Positions 1 through 9,914 of a DNA stretch of 64,000 nucleotides are shown here, piece after piece; within the stretch, counting starts at the first letter, position 1; each line of letters opens with the position of its first letter. This DNA is from Zoroaster sp. YZ-2022 (lineage: Eukaryota; Echinodermata; Asteroidea; Forcipulatida; Zoroasteridae). Position numbers and translations under genes: made by a program. Below the pieces are notes generated by a model. That model did not search any database. It was not told where the DNA came from and saw nothing but the letters and a program-made list of their open reading frames with translations. The stretch is taken from positions 35,289,049-35,353,048 of the forward strand of contig CM055816.1 in the NCBI GenBank assembly GCA_029582265.1, read 5' to 3'.

Positions 1-1297
1 TCTTTTTATGAAAGTTGATAAACTTTAACTTGTCTTTTTTACCTTTTTCAGGTATTACGATCTTTGTTGGTCTGCCGTTTATTCCCTTACACACCTCTAC
101 GTGGTTTTCTAGATACGCTCCCGTTGAGAAACCCTGTAAACATCTCAAACAAAAATGTTTACGGTTGTGATGGTTCGTTTGATCGTAAAGTAATTTATTC
201 ACATCTTTAATCCAAACGTAGTGAGATCTAGTTCCTTCTTTGTGAATTAATAATAAATTTATGCGATCCAGCTCTGCCGGTTGATCGCTAATGTGATAAA
301 CCATTATCGTTTTTGATTCACAACCAAAAACATTTATCGCTATATTGTTTTGTTTCTCTACTCGTTTAATTTGATTGATCGGAGTTGGCGCGTCAATGTT
401 GTTAAAATTTAAACCATCATCTATTGGGTACTTGCTCGTTCTATAAGAATGATCGCTCGCGGGAAAAATTGCGCTACGCAATGCCCATCGCAAACAATCG
501 TCGTCTTTATTTTTTACGTTGATGCACGCTTGTTTATTTTTAATGTAGTCGCATAGTTTGATATAACTACCACCTTTCAGAGGTTGATACTTTCCGATGA
601 TTAGATTCATTTCTTCGATACGATCTACTATCCATCCACTACCCTCGTGAGTGTATTTTTCTAAAACTTCTTGAATTCGCGAAAGTGTCGTATCGAGTTC
701 ATTTTCGATATTGTTTAAATTCAATAAAACAACTTGATTTTTATTATGAAAACACGATGTGGCAAAATCGTCCGTGCTGGCAAAGTTTTCTTTACGTAAC
801 TTAATTCGTATAAATATCATAAACTTGAACGATTTAAAATCTCGTAAGTCTTTAGTCAACGCGGCGATAATCTTTGGTTCTACAGCTCTCCAAAAAACAT
901 TTAAATCTTTTTCTTTGCTATGATTCAACGGGACCGTCATTAAATGTTTGCGTAAATTACGGCCACCGTCGATCGGTGGGTTAAATTTTAACTTGGTTTC
1001 TCTGTTGTGAAACCTTTTAATAGCGTTAATGTAGTCTTTTTTAATCAACCGCGATCTCGCTCCCGAGCCGTGTAACGGCGTTGTAATATTTTCGCGAGCT
1101 ACGCGCCTTTTTAATTGAGCTAAATTTAACTCGTACAATGGTTTTTGTTTATGATTTTTTTTATATAATTTTACAGCTTTGTAATAAGAACGTTTTTTAA
1201 ATCTACTCGTACCGTTTAAAATTATATGAATTTGTTTCTCTCGTGCAAACTTTTTCAATTCATCCAATGTCCATTTCGATAAATATTTATTAGCCAT
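1..1297 (-). CDS. polB: Protein-primed family B DNA polymerase, N-terminal part (runs off window)
   Basis: The minus-strand frame is open from the ATG at 1297 to the window edge, about 432 residues. It begins MANKYLSKWTLDELKKF and is collinear with the N-terminal part of the element 1 PolB. The start is a SAP-like helix pair. Farther in are a DDDCLRWAL segment and a C2HC zinc finger (CLRC, then HVEVC). In the other copies exonuclease and palm motifs follow, but here they lie outside the window, so activity cannot be judged. No frameshift is visible in this part. The gene starts at the inner edge of the TIR and is preceded by the leader shared by the terminal genes. PolB would replicate the linear element from a protein primer. 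Confidence 0.9.
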   Translation of the reverse strand, partial: MANKYLSKWTLDELKKFAREKQIHIILNGTSRFKKRSYYKAVKLYKKNHKQKPLYELNLAQLKRRVARENITTPLHGSGARSRLIKKDYINAIKRFHNRETKLKFNPPIDGGRNLRKHLMTVPLNHSKEKDLNVFWRAVEPKIIAALTKDLRDFKSFKFMIFIRIKLRKENFASTDDFATSCFHNKNQVVLLNLNNIENELDTTLSRIQEVLEKYTHEGSGWIVDRIEEMNLIIGKYQPLKGGSYIKLCDYIKNKQACINVKNKDDDCLRWALRSAIFPASDHSYRTSKYPIDDGLNFNNIDAPTPINQIKRVEKQNNIAINVFGCESKTIMVYHISDQPAELDRINLLLIHKEGTRSHYVWIKDVNKLLYDQTNHHNRKHFCLRCLQGFSTGAYLENHVEVCKGINGRPTKIVIPEKGKKDKLKFINFHKK

Positions 1298-1345
1298 CTT
1301 TACTATTAAACAATATAATACCGATTCATTATGTCACTTTTTAAA

Positions 1346-1612
1346 CTACGTTAAATCTAAAAAAAGCTTGCTATATAGGTGTTGTATTAAAAATTTTATT
1401 TTTATATATTTTTGAAAATTTATAGGGGGGATTCTATATAAGATTTCCATCAATGTACCCATCAGTTGGAAACAATGAGCGCGTAAAGCCCATCGCATCT
1501 CGTCGTTGATGTAAGCTTTTTTATTTTTTAGAGGTTGAGGAATATCGATTCCTAGATTCACCTCTTCGACACGATCTACTATCCATTCACAAAAAATCAT
1601 CGTTCCATCCAT
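1346..1612 (-). CDS. TIR-resident mosaic mini-ORF, element 0
   Basis: This 88-codon ORF lies inside the TIR. Its first residues (M-x-x-TMIFCEW) match the start of the zinc-ribbon gene found at the other end of elements 1 and 2. It then switches to PolB-derived sequence: IVDRVEEVNL, then QPLKNKKAYINDEMRWALRA, corresponding to the PolB segment before and including the WALRAH stretch. The C-terminal half resembles the element 1 TIR ORF. It has an ATG and the promoter-like leader upstream. No function is known. It could be a decayed recombination product or a small regulator made from replication-gene pieces. Confidence 0.5.
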   Translation of the reverse strand: MDGTMIFCEWIVDRVEEVNLGIDIPQPLKNKKAYINDEMRWALRAHCFQLMGTLMEILYRIPPINFQKYIKIKFLIQHLYSKLFLDLT

Positions 1613-1904
1613 CTTTATTATACAACTATATATTATCCCACTTTTTAAACTCTCTTTTATCTCACTTTAAAAGGTACTTTTTTAAGGTACTTTAACGTAG
1701 TTTAACGTAGTGAGATAAAAGTGCCGTGAGTAGTATGTCAGATGAGGGATGGGAGACTCGTGTTTCAGAAATATCATTCCTCTTATCAATGTATAGAAAA
1801 CTAATATTTCTTGTCAATTTTACTTTTCTTACATACGATTGTAGCGCTGATAAACAAACGAGCACTTTTTACTCAAGCACGAGTTTTTTTTTTCTCTCAA
1901 GCAC

Positions 1905-2012
1905 AAGTTTTTTAATCTCTCAAGCACAAGTTTTTTAATCTCTCAAGCACAAGTTTTTTAATCTCTCAAGCACAAGTTTTTTAATCTCTCAAGCACAAGT
2001 TTTTTAATCTCA
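1905..2012. repeat. 23-bp tandem repeat in the element 0 terminal block
   Basis: About five copies of a 23-bp unit (CTCAAGCACAAGTTTTTTAAT plus two bases) lie between the two inverted ends of the terminal block. The first copy is degenerate. The arm CTCAAGC also occurs in the hairpin of the element 2 terminal block. Confidence 0.85.
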
Positions 2013-2162
2013 CTCTTTTGTGAGATTAAAATGTACTCGTTCGCTTTTAGCGTTTTTAAAAAAAATGATTATTCTTACTTAAACTGAGATTTTTTTAGAA
2101 ATTCTTTCTAGAAATATCATTTTATAGACACGCGGCCCCCATCCCTCATCTAACATACTACT

Positions 2163-2369
2163 CATGTTGGCCTTTCCCCATTCAGAATTTATTTTTTCAC
2201 AGAATCATTTGAACATTTATTTATATTTTGTATTTTAGCTCTCCAGTATGCCGAGTAATTGGAATTAGATGCAATGGCTGGCATCAGTGAGAATCAGTTC
2301 AACAGCCTAGAAAGCATCTAAAACACAAGCCCCAAGGTAACCAATAAATCTGTGGTACAATTATTGTAA

Positions 2370-2405
<36 letters not shown>

Positions 2406-5400
2406 ATGATTGCATTCCTCCTGACTGCCCTATGATCCACTCACATGACCCCACCAACCTACATTGAAGATTGTGATTTTTATTTTCAAAAAGCAATTCT
2501 TTTTAAACTTTATCCACAATGTTGTATTCTTTCCCAGTGAAAACAGGTCAACTCGTATGCGTGCCAACTCGTACTATTACCAACTCATACTCATTTTGGT
2601 CAACTCGACCCGTAAAAATATTTATTACTGAATATTTACTGGCATGTGTACGGGTTGACATCCGGTTAATTTAGCTAGTGTCTATAGTTCCTCATAATAC
2701 TAGTAGTGCTTATGTCTTGTGTGGTGATGGATGCATTGCAGTTTACTTGATACTAGCACTTAATTTTCTCACTAAAGTAGTCCAGAAACAAATATCAGCA
2801 CATTTATTGAGATAATGAAACAGTCACATCATGGAGGAAGGAAGACGTCACATGTAACTTTCTATTCCATGTAAAACCTAACTTAAAGGCATTGTTCTGA
2901 AGGGATCATTTTTCTAAAGTTGCATAAGTTTTCTGAAGTTACATCAATCCATCATCCTGATAATAACATATGAGGTCATTCTAAGTTATGTGTGTTTTGT
3001 TAGCATGACCCATTATTCTTCGTCCCTCTTTGAAAACATTTAATATTGTTTTTACATGATTAGTTTATATTTCAGATCATCGGTATCCATTTGTGCTACT
3101 GCTACAAGGTGTGTCAGAGTTTGTGTAACTTTGTGATCCAATGGCCAGCATTTGAAGTTTATCCATTCATCAAAGGAGTTAATGTATGATTCAAATTATT
3201 TTATATGGACTTATATCTGTGGCAGTCTTTACCCTCAAGAGAATTGATTTTTAGGACCTCAAGACATATCTAGGTCTTTTTAGGAATTTCTTTAACATGT
3301 TAGAACAAAATTAGTACTGAGGAATTCTTATTATATTTTTGACTGGACCCAAACATCCTCACAAAATGTAGTTATTAAGCAATATCTGTTGGTGATCTAG
3401 TAAAATGTATATTGCCGACAGTGAATCCCTGGCAGTTGGGCCATATAAACATAGTAAACATAACCCCAATCTTCATTGCATGGGTGTGTCAGCCTTGGAA
3501 TACCTTTTGCCAGATCACCCAATTAAAGCACTAGTATAAGGGGCCCCCTTATACTTGTATTGCTTGTTTGCCCCTACCCCTTCCCTAGTTCTTGGATTCT
3601 ATAGTGCTGCAATGATAGACCAAAGAATTTTAGAAAACAAATGTGTTGGTTCATCACCAGTGGCAGTACATGCCATCACTAAGAACTTGGGGGGAGGGGG
3701 AAGGCATTTTATTCCAAAATTACCGATTCCAATGACAACCCCTGAATGTCACCCATTCTGAACTCATATAAATCGTACATACAGAGTGTACATTTATTTT
3801 AAATGCAGATTGATTCTGTTTTCTTGTCAACAAAGGATAATGGTTGGGTTCATTTACACTGAAGTCATTTCACTTGTTACATGTGTAAGACCATGTACAC
3901 TCATTTCTAGATTGGTTACAAGTATAGGTTATAAACAGGTTAACAAAGTGGTTTCAATTGATTGTTGGGGAGGGAAGTGTGTAACCACAAAAGTCAAGTC
4001 ATGAAACCCAACAGACAGTTAAAATAAATATGTATTTCATTGCTTTATTAGCAATTTACAAGCACCCATACAACTCTTTGATTATTTCAATGTCTAACAA
4101 TTTATGTACAAAATGGCATCTGATCTTTAGGTTGTAATTCTGTAGTATGGATGCAGCTACAGACAGTTTGCCAATCATTTTGTACAACCTTGAAAATGTA
4201 AAAATCAATATAGAATTTGTTTTCAAATTTTATACATTATTTTTTAATTATTTGCAGTATAGGTGAAAACAAAGACAGTTTATAAGCATGTCACAATAAG
4301 GAGATGCTTGATTACAGTGTCACTATATCATTATATTTTTGTTATGAAAGTGAAGTATATTATAAATAAAGATTAAATTTATTTTGTACAAGACTTAATA
4401 CCAAGAGATAAATACCAATGTTGGCTTCATTTAAATCTAAAATTGAAAGGTTTTCCATAAACAAAGTGAAAAGGGCAACCAATTATCAGATTTGATCCAG
4501 TGGATATAATTACATTTAATTTTGTTTGAATTGGGAATTATTTACTTTTGACAAAAACTATTCTGCGGGGGCAGTGGAAGATGGAAAGCGGATGCAAGCT
4601 TTCTTCCAACTTTATCATGTAGTAGTTATAAGCTTGTTTTCTAATGAAAGGCTAATTAGCTGAAGGAAAGGAAAGGGGAAATATTTATATGGTCTTCCAT
4701 GCTTCATTGTCTTCAGTAACTCCCAACTCCCCCAAACAATTTAACCCACACTTCCTGCTCTTTGAATTTGCAGCCAAGTTTAACCCAGTTACTATACATG
4801 TAGTCCCCTTCTATCCTAAATCAACTTTGTGACTTTATGCCTATAATAACGCTGAATAGGTTGATCTGGCTACCTACAACCCTGGCAAACTATTATCATA
4901 TGAGTGATTTTTAATGTTGATTTATCATCTAGCATGGTTTTTGAAGAGCATGTGTTGGGCTAGTGTCAATATTTAAAATAAAAAACATTGTGTTCCAAGT
5001 CACACTTGTTAATTTCTAATGTATTGCATAAATCTCACAAAATTTCCAAGTTCAACAGCCAATATCTCAAGAACTATGACCTATTAGAAAACAAAAAAAC
5101 ACAATTGAATTCCTTACATTAATAGCTTGTAATTCTTGTGAAATGAGTTACCATAAATGCTTGCCAATGGTCCAATTAGTGGCACACGAAGTAACGATTT
5201 TTACAAATTGTAAAAGGTCATATATATCTCACAGCTTCAATTTGATGTATAAGTTGACAAATTTGTTATTTTTTCATAATCACGAGGAGGTCATAATTCA
5301 TAAGTTCAAATTCAACACATTCTAACGCAAAATTGATATGTCTTTTGAATATGAAATTGATATTGTTATTATAAAAGATGATAAACCCTTGCACAATATG

Positions 5401-5488
5401 ATATTGACATCATCGATGATAATTTGATTGAACCGGAAGTAGACTCGAACACCGTGTGTTTGTTATAACAAACACTTAAGCTCTAGTT
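2163..5488. other. Non-coding flank, no gene seen
   Basis: No ORF here exceeds about 73 codons and none resembles a known protein. The region is AT-rich with one (TG)n microsatellite (2371-2404). I see no transposon ends or RNA gene. Confidence 0.6.
2371..2404. repeat. (TG)n microsatellite
   Basis: An uninterrupted run of TG dinucleotides, about 17 units. Confidence 0.98.
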
Positions 5489-5582
5489 AGGTGTTCGAGA
5501 GCGCAGCGCGAACACCTATTGTTTTTGTACTGTTTAGGTGTTCGAAAGCGCAGCGCGAACACCTATTGTTTTTGTACTGTTT
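5489..5582. repeat. Tandem pair of 47-bp hairpin units
   Basis: Two near-identical 47-bp copies (5489-5535 and 5536-5582). Each contains an inverted repeat, AGGTGTTCG and CGAACACCT around a GCGCAGCG core, followed by ATTGTTTTTGTACTGTTT and then a poly-T run. It may be the hairpin end of a short transposon, but no matching end was found nearby. Confidence 0.8.
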
Positions 5583-5904
5583 TTTTTTTTTTTTTTTTTT
5601 ACTTCTTAATCTCAGTGGCGACTGTCCGGCAACAAAGGCATCCTTGCAAAGCATTTACAGCCTTCAAACTTAACACATGAACAGAACATAACAAGCAGAC
5701 GAAACCGTTTTCTGTGACGTCATGATTACGTCATCAGGTGTCGAATTACGCTAAAAAGTAAAATATTTAAAACGTTTCGTATACGTTGCATGAAAGAATC
5801 AAAGTTCGTGTAGCGCCGCAAGGCGCAATACGAGGCGCTAGTCTGGGCTATGGGCACAACGTACACGCAAACAGCGTAGATATTGATTGTACATGTAGAT
5901 ACAT

Positions 5905-5943
5905 TGTAACCAAATATCGTGTAGTACACGATATTTGGTTACA
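5905..5943. repeat. 39-bp near-perfect palindrome
   Basis: Arms of 19 bp (TGTAACCAAATATCGTGTA and its reverse complement) are separated by one base. Flanking ACATGT sequences extend the symmetry imperfectly. It lies outside any recognised element. Confidence 0.9.
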
Positions 5944-6238
5944 CATGTTCAACGCTAAAAAAGTGCGCCCTCTGTTGGTGAGTCTAGATTAGTGCTGGTC
6001 GTGCTCATTAGTATGCATGTTGAAGGAATTGAGCGTTAACGTTTCGGAAATTTAATTGATCAGGCTATCATGACCCCTAAAAAAAAAAGTGTTTCTGATC
6101 AATTCGTTTCGCATAATGTATTATGTGATTGACTAAAATCCTTTTTAGGTTCTTTTTTATGACAGCATAATCTATTTATTCTGAAAAAGGTCACTTAATA
6201 GCTCTTTTCGAGGTCGTTGAATCGATTCCCCAATTTGT

Positions 6239-6738
6239 NNNNNNNNNNNNNNNNNNNNNNNNNNNNNNNNNNNNNNNNNNNNNNNNNNNNNNNNNNNNNN
6301 NNNNNNNNNNNNNNNNNNNNNNNNNNNNNNNNNNNNNNNNNNNNNNNNNNNNNNNNNNNNNNNNNNNNNNNNNNNNNNNNNNNNNNNNNNNNNNNNNNNN
6401 NNNNNNNNNNNNNNNNNNNNNNNNNNNNNNNNNNNNNNNNNNNNNNNNNNNNNNNNNNNNNNNNNNNNNNNNNNNNNNNNNNNNNNNNNNNNNNNNNNNN
6501 NNNNNNNNNNNNNNNNNNNNNNNNNNNNNNNNNNNNNNNNNNNNNNNNNNNNNNNNNNNNNNNNNNNNNNNNNNNNNNNNNNNNNNNNNNNNNNNNNNNN
6601 NNNNNNNNNNNNNNNNNNNNNNNNNNNNNNNNNNNNNNNNNNNNNNNNNNNNNNNNNNNNNNNNNNNNNNNNNNNNNNNNNNNNNNNNNNNNNNNNNNNN
6701 NNNNNNNNNNNNNNNNNNNNNNNNNNNNNNNNNNNNNN
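6239..6738. other. Assembly gap (500 N)
   Basis: Exactly 500 undetermined bases, typical of a fixed-size scaffold gap. Reading frames crossing it are meaningless. Confidence 0.99.
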
Positions 6739-7090
6739 CCAAAAATTCGCCCCAAACAACTTTCATTAAAACGGAGCTGGGGTGATAGGTCGTTTTCTGT
6801 CGCAGCTCCGAGACTCTGGAATCATCTTCCAACTAAACTCAAATCTTGTCATAGTATAACCAGATTTAAGTCGATGCTTAAAACTCATCTTATGTCACAA
6901 CTCTTCAAAGATGATGTATATTTGTAATTGCATTGTAGGTACATGTATCTCGGTACATAATTTTGTTTCCCTATGCTATCATTGTATATTGTTTGTATTC
7001 ATGTTTTTTCTTTGTTTCCGCGCCTTGAGCGCCCAGCAGGGTGGATATGTGCGCGCTATAAATCTTTATTATTATTATTATTATTATTAT
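6739..7090 (+). pseudogene. 3' end of a CR1/L2-type LINE (reverse transcriptase tail)
   Basis: After the gap an open frame to 6927 reads LSLKRSWGDRSFSVAAPRLW and then LPTKLKSC..FKSMLKTHL. This is the signature of the extreme C-terminus of CR1/L2/Jockey-type LINE polyproteins common in aquatic invertebrates. About 130 bp of 3' UTR follows and ends in GCGCGCTATAAATCTT plus an (ATT)n run (7066-7090), a typical 3' tail of this class. The rest of the element lies in or beyond the gap, so it is a fragment here. The family call rests on motif recognition only. Confidence 0.75.
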
Positions 7091-7259
7091 GCGCTTCTTG
7101 TCTGTCTTTGTGAATTTTATTTTATTTCAGTTTTTTATTTTATTTTGTTATTACAGTAGTACTATTTTTTTTTTACCTGGAGGGGTGTTTTGTTTTGTTT
7201 CCCAAACATGAAATGGCATCCAAAGGTTGAATTATAGAACATTTATTTTGGGGAAAAAT

Positions 7260-8190
7260 AATAAAATATTACTGCAGATTTACGCTAACGTGTGACAAGT
7301 ACTGTATACTCAGTGTTTCCCGAGTGCTACACGGGTGGGATTCGAACCTACGATCACCGCGTTCCAACGCACATGTCTCAACCACTACACCACCGTGGTA
7401 CCCGCTGAAGTGGACAGTAAGGTTGAATTTAAGAACATTGGGGAAAACGACACCAATATTCAAAAAGAATAATAACACGTTATTGTTTATTTTACCCTAA
7501 TATGTGATAGGCACTGTAACACTCTGTATACTCAGTGTTTACCGAGTGCTGAGGACAAAAATACACAATCGTTATACACGGGTGGGATTCGAACCTATAC
7601 ACCTCATGTTCCAACGCAGATGTCTTAACCACTACACCACCGTCGTATACGCTGAAGTGGACGTAAAGGTTTAATTCAAGGGGGAAAGACAACAATATTC
7701 AAAAAGAATAATAACATGTTATTGTTACCCTAATATGTGATAAGCACTATACACTCTGTATACTCAGTGTTTTCCGAGTGCTGCGGACAAAAATACACAA
7801 TCGTTCTATATGGGTGTGATTCGAACCTGCGATCCCCGCGTTCAAACGCAGAAGTCTTAGCCAATACACCACCGTGGTACCAGCTGAAGTGGAGGCAAAT
7901 TTTGAATTAAAGAACATTGGGGAAAATACAACAACATTTAAAACAAAAATACAATATTATTGTTGATTTTATCATAATGTATGACAAGCACTGTACACTC
8001 CGAGTTTCCCGAGTGCTGTGGACAAAAATCACAATAATTCTACTAGGGTAGGACTCGAACCTATGCTCCCCGCGTTTTACAGCAGGTGTCTTATCCACTA
8101 TACCACCGTGGTATACACCAGTTCGATCCCATTCATATGTCGATGGATAATGTAACCACGGTTCACCACTGGACAATAAAGAAGTAGAGT
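7260..8190 (-). repeat. Four tandem tRNA-derived SINE-like units
   Basis: Four units with a period of about 230-250 bp each contain a tRNA-like head on the minus strand: A-box-like TGGTGTAGTGGTT and B-box GTTCGAATCC. The heads lie near 7331-7402, 7576-7650, 7808-7881 and 8043-8114. They are joined by a conserved spacer (CTGAAGTGGA, AAAGAATAATAACA, GTATACTCAGTGTTT and CCGAGTGCT). Copies decay towards 8190. Direct head-to-tail repetition suggests tandem amplification rather than four independent insertions. Confidence 0.8.
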
Positions 8191-8441
8191 CACTCTGTCA
8201 CACTAGTTCTAAAAATACTTCGTGACAATGCGTATCTCCTTATGGGCGACAAAATAAATAAAACACGATGGAAACAATGCTTTAACTTGGAACAATTATT
8301 ATATTAAACTTTAATTTAACACAAATTACTATTTACAATTATTTACAAGAAACACTCAATTCGACTGAACATTTGGCTCGATGGTTGTGTCTGACAAGTT
8401 TGTGAAATATCGGCCAGATAATAAAGTAATAAAACATATCA

Positions 8442-8446
8442 AACCA
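8442..8446. repeat. Target-site duplication, left of element 1
   Basis: AACCA directly precedes the terminal AGTAGT and recurs directly after the right terminus at 25294-25298. Confidence 0.7.
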
Positions 8447-8973
8447 AGTAGTATGTCAGATGCCGCATGCCGACCAGCCTCTTATAAAATGATATTTTTG
8501 GCTCTGAATAATTATTCTTACTTAAAATACGCTAAAGCGAATGAGTACATTTTAATCTCACAAAAGAGCTCTTTTGTTTATAAGCGCTACAATCGTATTT
8601 GATAAGAAAACTGATTTTTTATAAGAGCCAACCGGCCTCTTATAAAATGATATTTTATAAGAGCCAACCGGCCTCTTATAAAATGATATTTTATAAGAGC
8701 CAACCGGCCTCTTATAAAATGATATTTTTGAAATGAATTTCTAAAAAAAATTAGTTTAAGTAAGAATAATTATTCTTACTTTTAATACGCTAAAAGCGAA
8801 TGAGTACATTTTAATCTCACAAAAGAGATCTTTTGTTTATAAGCGCTACAATCGTATTTGATAAAAAGTGAAATTGATAAGAAAAACTGATATTTCTTAA
8901 AAGGGAATCGGCATGCGGCATCTGACATACTACTGCGATCCTTTTTTAAAAATATCGCGAGATAAAAGATACT

Positions 8974-9020
8974 TTAAAAAGTGACATAATGAATCTATAT
9001 TATATTGTTTAATAGTAAAG
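8974..9020 (+). promoter_or_regulatory. Shared leader/promoter before the left TIR ORF
   Basis: TTAAAAAGTGACATAATGAA, then a TATA-like stretch (TCTATATTATATTG) ending at the ATG. The same leader occurs before the zinc-ribbon gene (9591-9638), PolB (24061-24108) and the right TIR ORF (24680-24725). It is interpreted as an early promoter. There is no direct proof of transcription. Confidence 0.6.
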
Positions 9021-9590
9021 ATGTCTAATAAATATTTATCGAAATGGACATTGGTTGAATTGAAAAAATTTACACGAGAGAAACAAATTCGTATAATTTT
9101 AAACGGTACGAGTAGATTTAAAAAACGTTCTTATTACAAAGCTGTAAAATTATATAAAAAAAATCATAAACAACCACCATTGTATGAATTAAATTTAGCA
9201 CAATTGAAAAGGCGCATAGTGGTTGAAAATGTTGAGCTACCGTTACACGGCTCGGGAGCGAACTCGCGGTTGATTAGAAAAGACTACATTAACGCTATTA
9301 AAAGGTTTCACAGTTTTGGATGGATAGTAGATCGTATCGAAGAAATGCATCTAAACATCGATATTCCTCAACCTCTGAGAAGTGGTTCTTATAAAAAAAC
9401 TTGCATCAACGACGAGATGCGATGGGCTTTACGCGCTCATCGTTTCCAACTAATAAGCGCGTTGATGGATCTAGCGATCACGTTGATATCACTGGACTAT
9501 CCCAGAATCACCTCTATAAATTTTCATAAATATAAACAAATAAAAGTGTTTATAGAACACCTATATGATACTCTGCTAGATTTAACGTAG
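9021..9590 (+). CDS. TIR-resident truncated-PolB ORF, element 1 left copy
   Basis: This 189-codon ORF is nearly identical to PolB over its first roughly 97 residues (MSNKYLSKWTLVELKKF, a SAP-like helical start). It then skips about 120 residues and resumes at GWIVDRIEEMHL, continuing to DEMRWALRAHRFQL. The PolB residue Cys in DDDCLRWAL is replaced (DEMRWAL). A unique tail of about 40 residues follows. It starts at an ATG behind the common leader. The mirror copy at the right end carries a 1-bp frameshift. No catalytic polymerase or exonuclease motif is present. It may be an internal-deletion relic or a dominant-negative or regulatory peptide. Confidence 0.55.
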   Translation: MSNKYLSKWTLVELKKFTREKQIRIILNGTSRFKKRSYYKAVKLYKKNHKQPPLYELNLAQLKRRIVVENVELPLHGSGANSRLIRKDYINAIKRFHSFGWIVDRIEEMHLNIDIPQPLRSGSYKKTCINDEMRWALRAHRFQLISALMDLAITLISLDYPRITSINFHKYKQIKVFIEHLYDTLLDLT

Positions 9591-9638
9591 TTTAAAAAGT
9601 GACATAATGAATCTATATTATATTGTTTAATATTAAAG
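9591..9638 (+). promoter_or_regulatory. Leader/promoter of the zinc-ribbon gene
   Basis: Second copy of the TTTAAAAAGTGACATAATGA leader with TATA-like TATATTATATTG, ending directly at the start codon. It forms the innermost part of the left TIR. Confidence 0.6.
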
Positions 9639-9914
9639 ATGTATAGAACGATGATTTTTTGTGAATGGCTTTTAGTTGGTAAAAACTGCAAGTGTTGTAG
9701 AATGAGTATTCGCGATGATGTCTATTGCCCGATGCATCGATACCGTATTCGTCGAGGTAAAAGTATTCCACTTCCTTGTTGTATATGTAAAAATGGCACA
9801 AAATCAAAGTCGGGCTTTTGTACGAAATGCACGAAGATATTATATGTAGCGAGAGGAAAAACTAAACGAGCGTACAATAGAGTGATGAAAGAATTGTCAG
9901 AAAGAAATTTATAA
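9639..9914 (+). CDS. Small Cys-rich zinc-ribbon-like protein
   Basis: A 91-residue basic protein. Metal-binding pairs are visible: CKCC near residue 22, CPMH near 37, CCICK near 53 and CTKC near 67. These suggest one or two zinc ribbons. The tail is Lys/Arg-rich (ARGKTKRAYNRVMKEL). It is the first unique gene inside the left TIR, shares the polymerase leader, and has a near-identical counterpart at 47415-47684. It is plausibly an early nucleic-acid-binding or regulatory protein. I do not recognise a named family. Confidence 0.75.
   Translation: MYRTMIFCEWLLVGKNCKCCRMSIRDDVYCPMHRYRIRRGKSIPLPCCICKNGTKSKSGFCTKCTKILYVARGKTKRAYNRVMKELSERNL

Larger units (their letters stand above)
1..2162. mobile_element. 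Polinton element 0, right end only
   Basis: This is the right-hand end of a third Polinton, cut by the window edge. It holds the N-terminal part of a minus-strand PolB, a TIR ORF, and a terminal block ending in CATACTACT at 2162. The order matches the right ends of the two complete elements. The sequence just inside the terminal AGTAGTATG differs from elements 1 and 2 (GAGGGATGGG instead of GCCGCATGCC), so it is a distinct subfamily. The left end lies outside the window, so no target duplication can be checked. Confidence 0.9.
1298..2162. repeat. Right TIR of element 0
   Basis: By analogy with elements 1 and 2 the TIR runs from the PolB start codon to the outer terminus. Its outer part (1729-2162) begins with AGTAGTATGTCAGATG and ends with the inverse of AGTAGTATGTTAGATG, so the block is bounded by inverted copies of the terminus. 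Between them lie the conserved core pieces CGATTGTAGCGCT and GATTAAAATGTACTCG, also found in the other elements. The left partner is off-window. Confidence 0.8.
8447..9642. repeat. Left TIR of element 1 (about 1.2 kb)
   Basis: Inverted match to 24057-25293. The inner limit falls at the ATG of the first unique gene on each side (zinc-ribbon on the left, PolB on the right). The outer block 8447-8934 is itself bounded by inverted copies of the terminus (AGTAGTATGTCAGATG and its complement ending at 8934). Inside the block are a roughly 100-bp direct duplication (about 8508-8605 and 8758-8855) and three 36-bp units centred on GAGCCAACCGGCCTC. The right TIR has four such units, which explains most of its extra length. 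Confidence 0.93.

Noticed and set aside
6172..6927. ORFs spanning the first run of N
   Set aside because: Most codons are undetermined. Only the LINE tail after 6738 is interpretable.
7331..7402. Functional tRNA gene
   Set aside because: A and B boxes are present, but the tandem degenerate copies and lack of a clean acceptor stem indicate SINE-derived sequence.
8447..8934. Terminal block of element 1 as one simple perfect hairpin
   Set aside because: Only the ends are inverted. The roughly 100-bp internal segments are direct repeats, so a single long stem cannot form.
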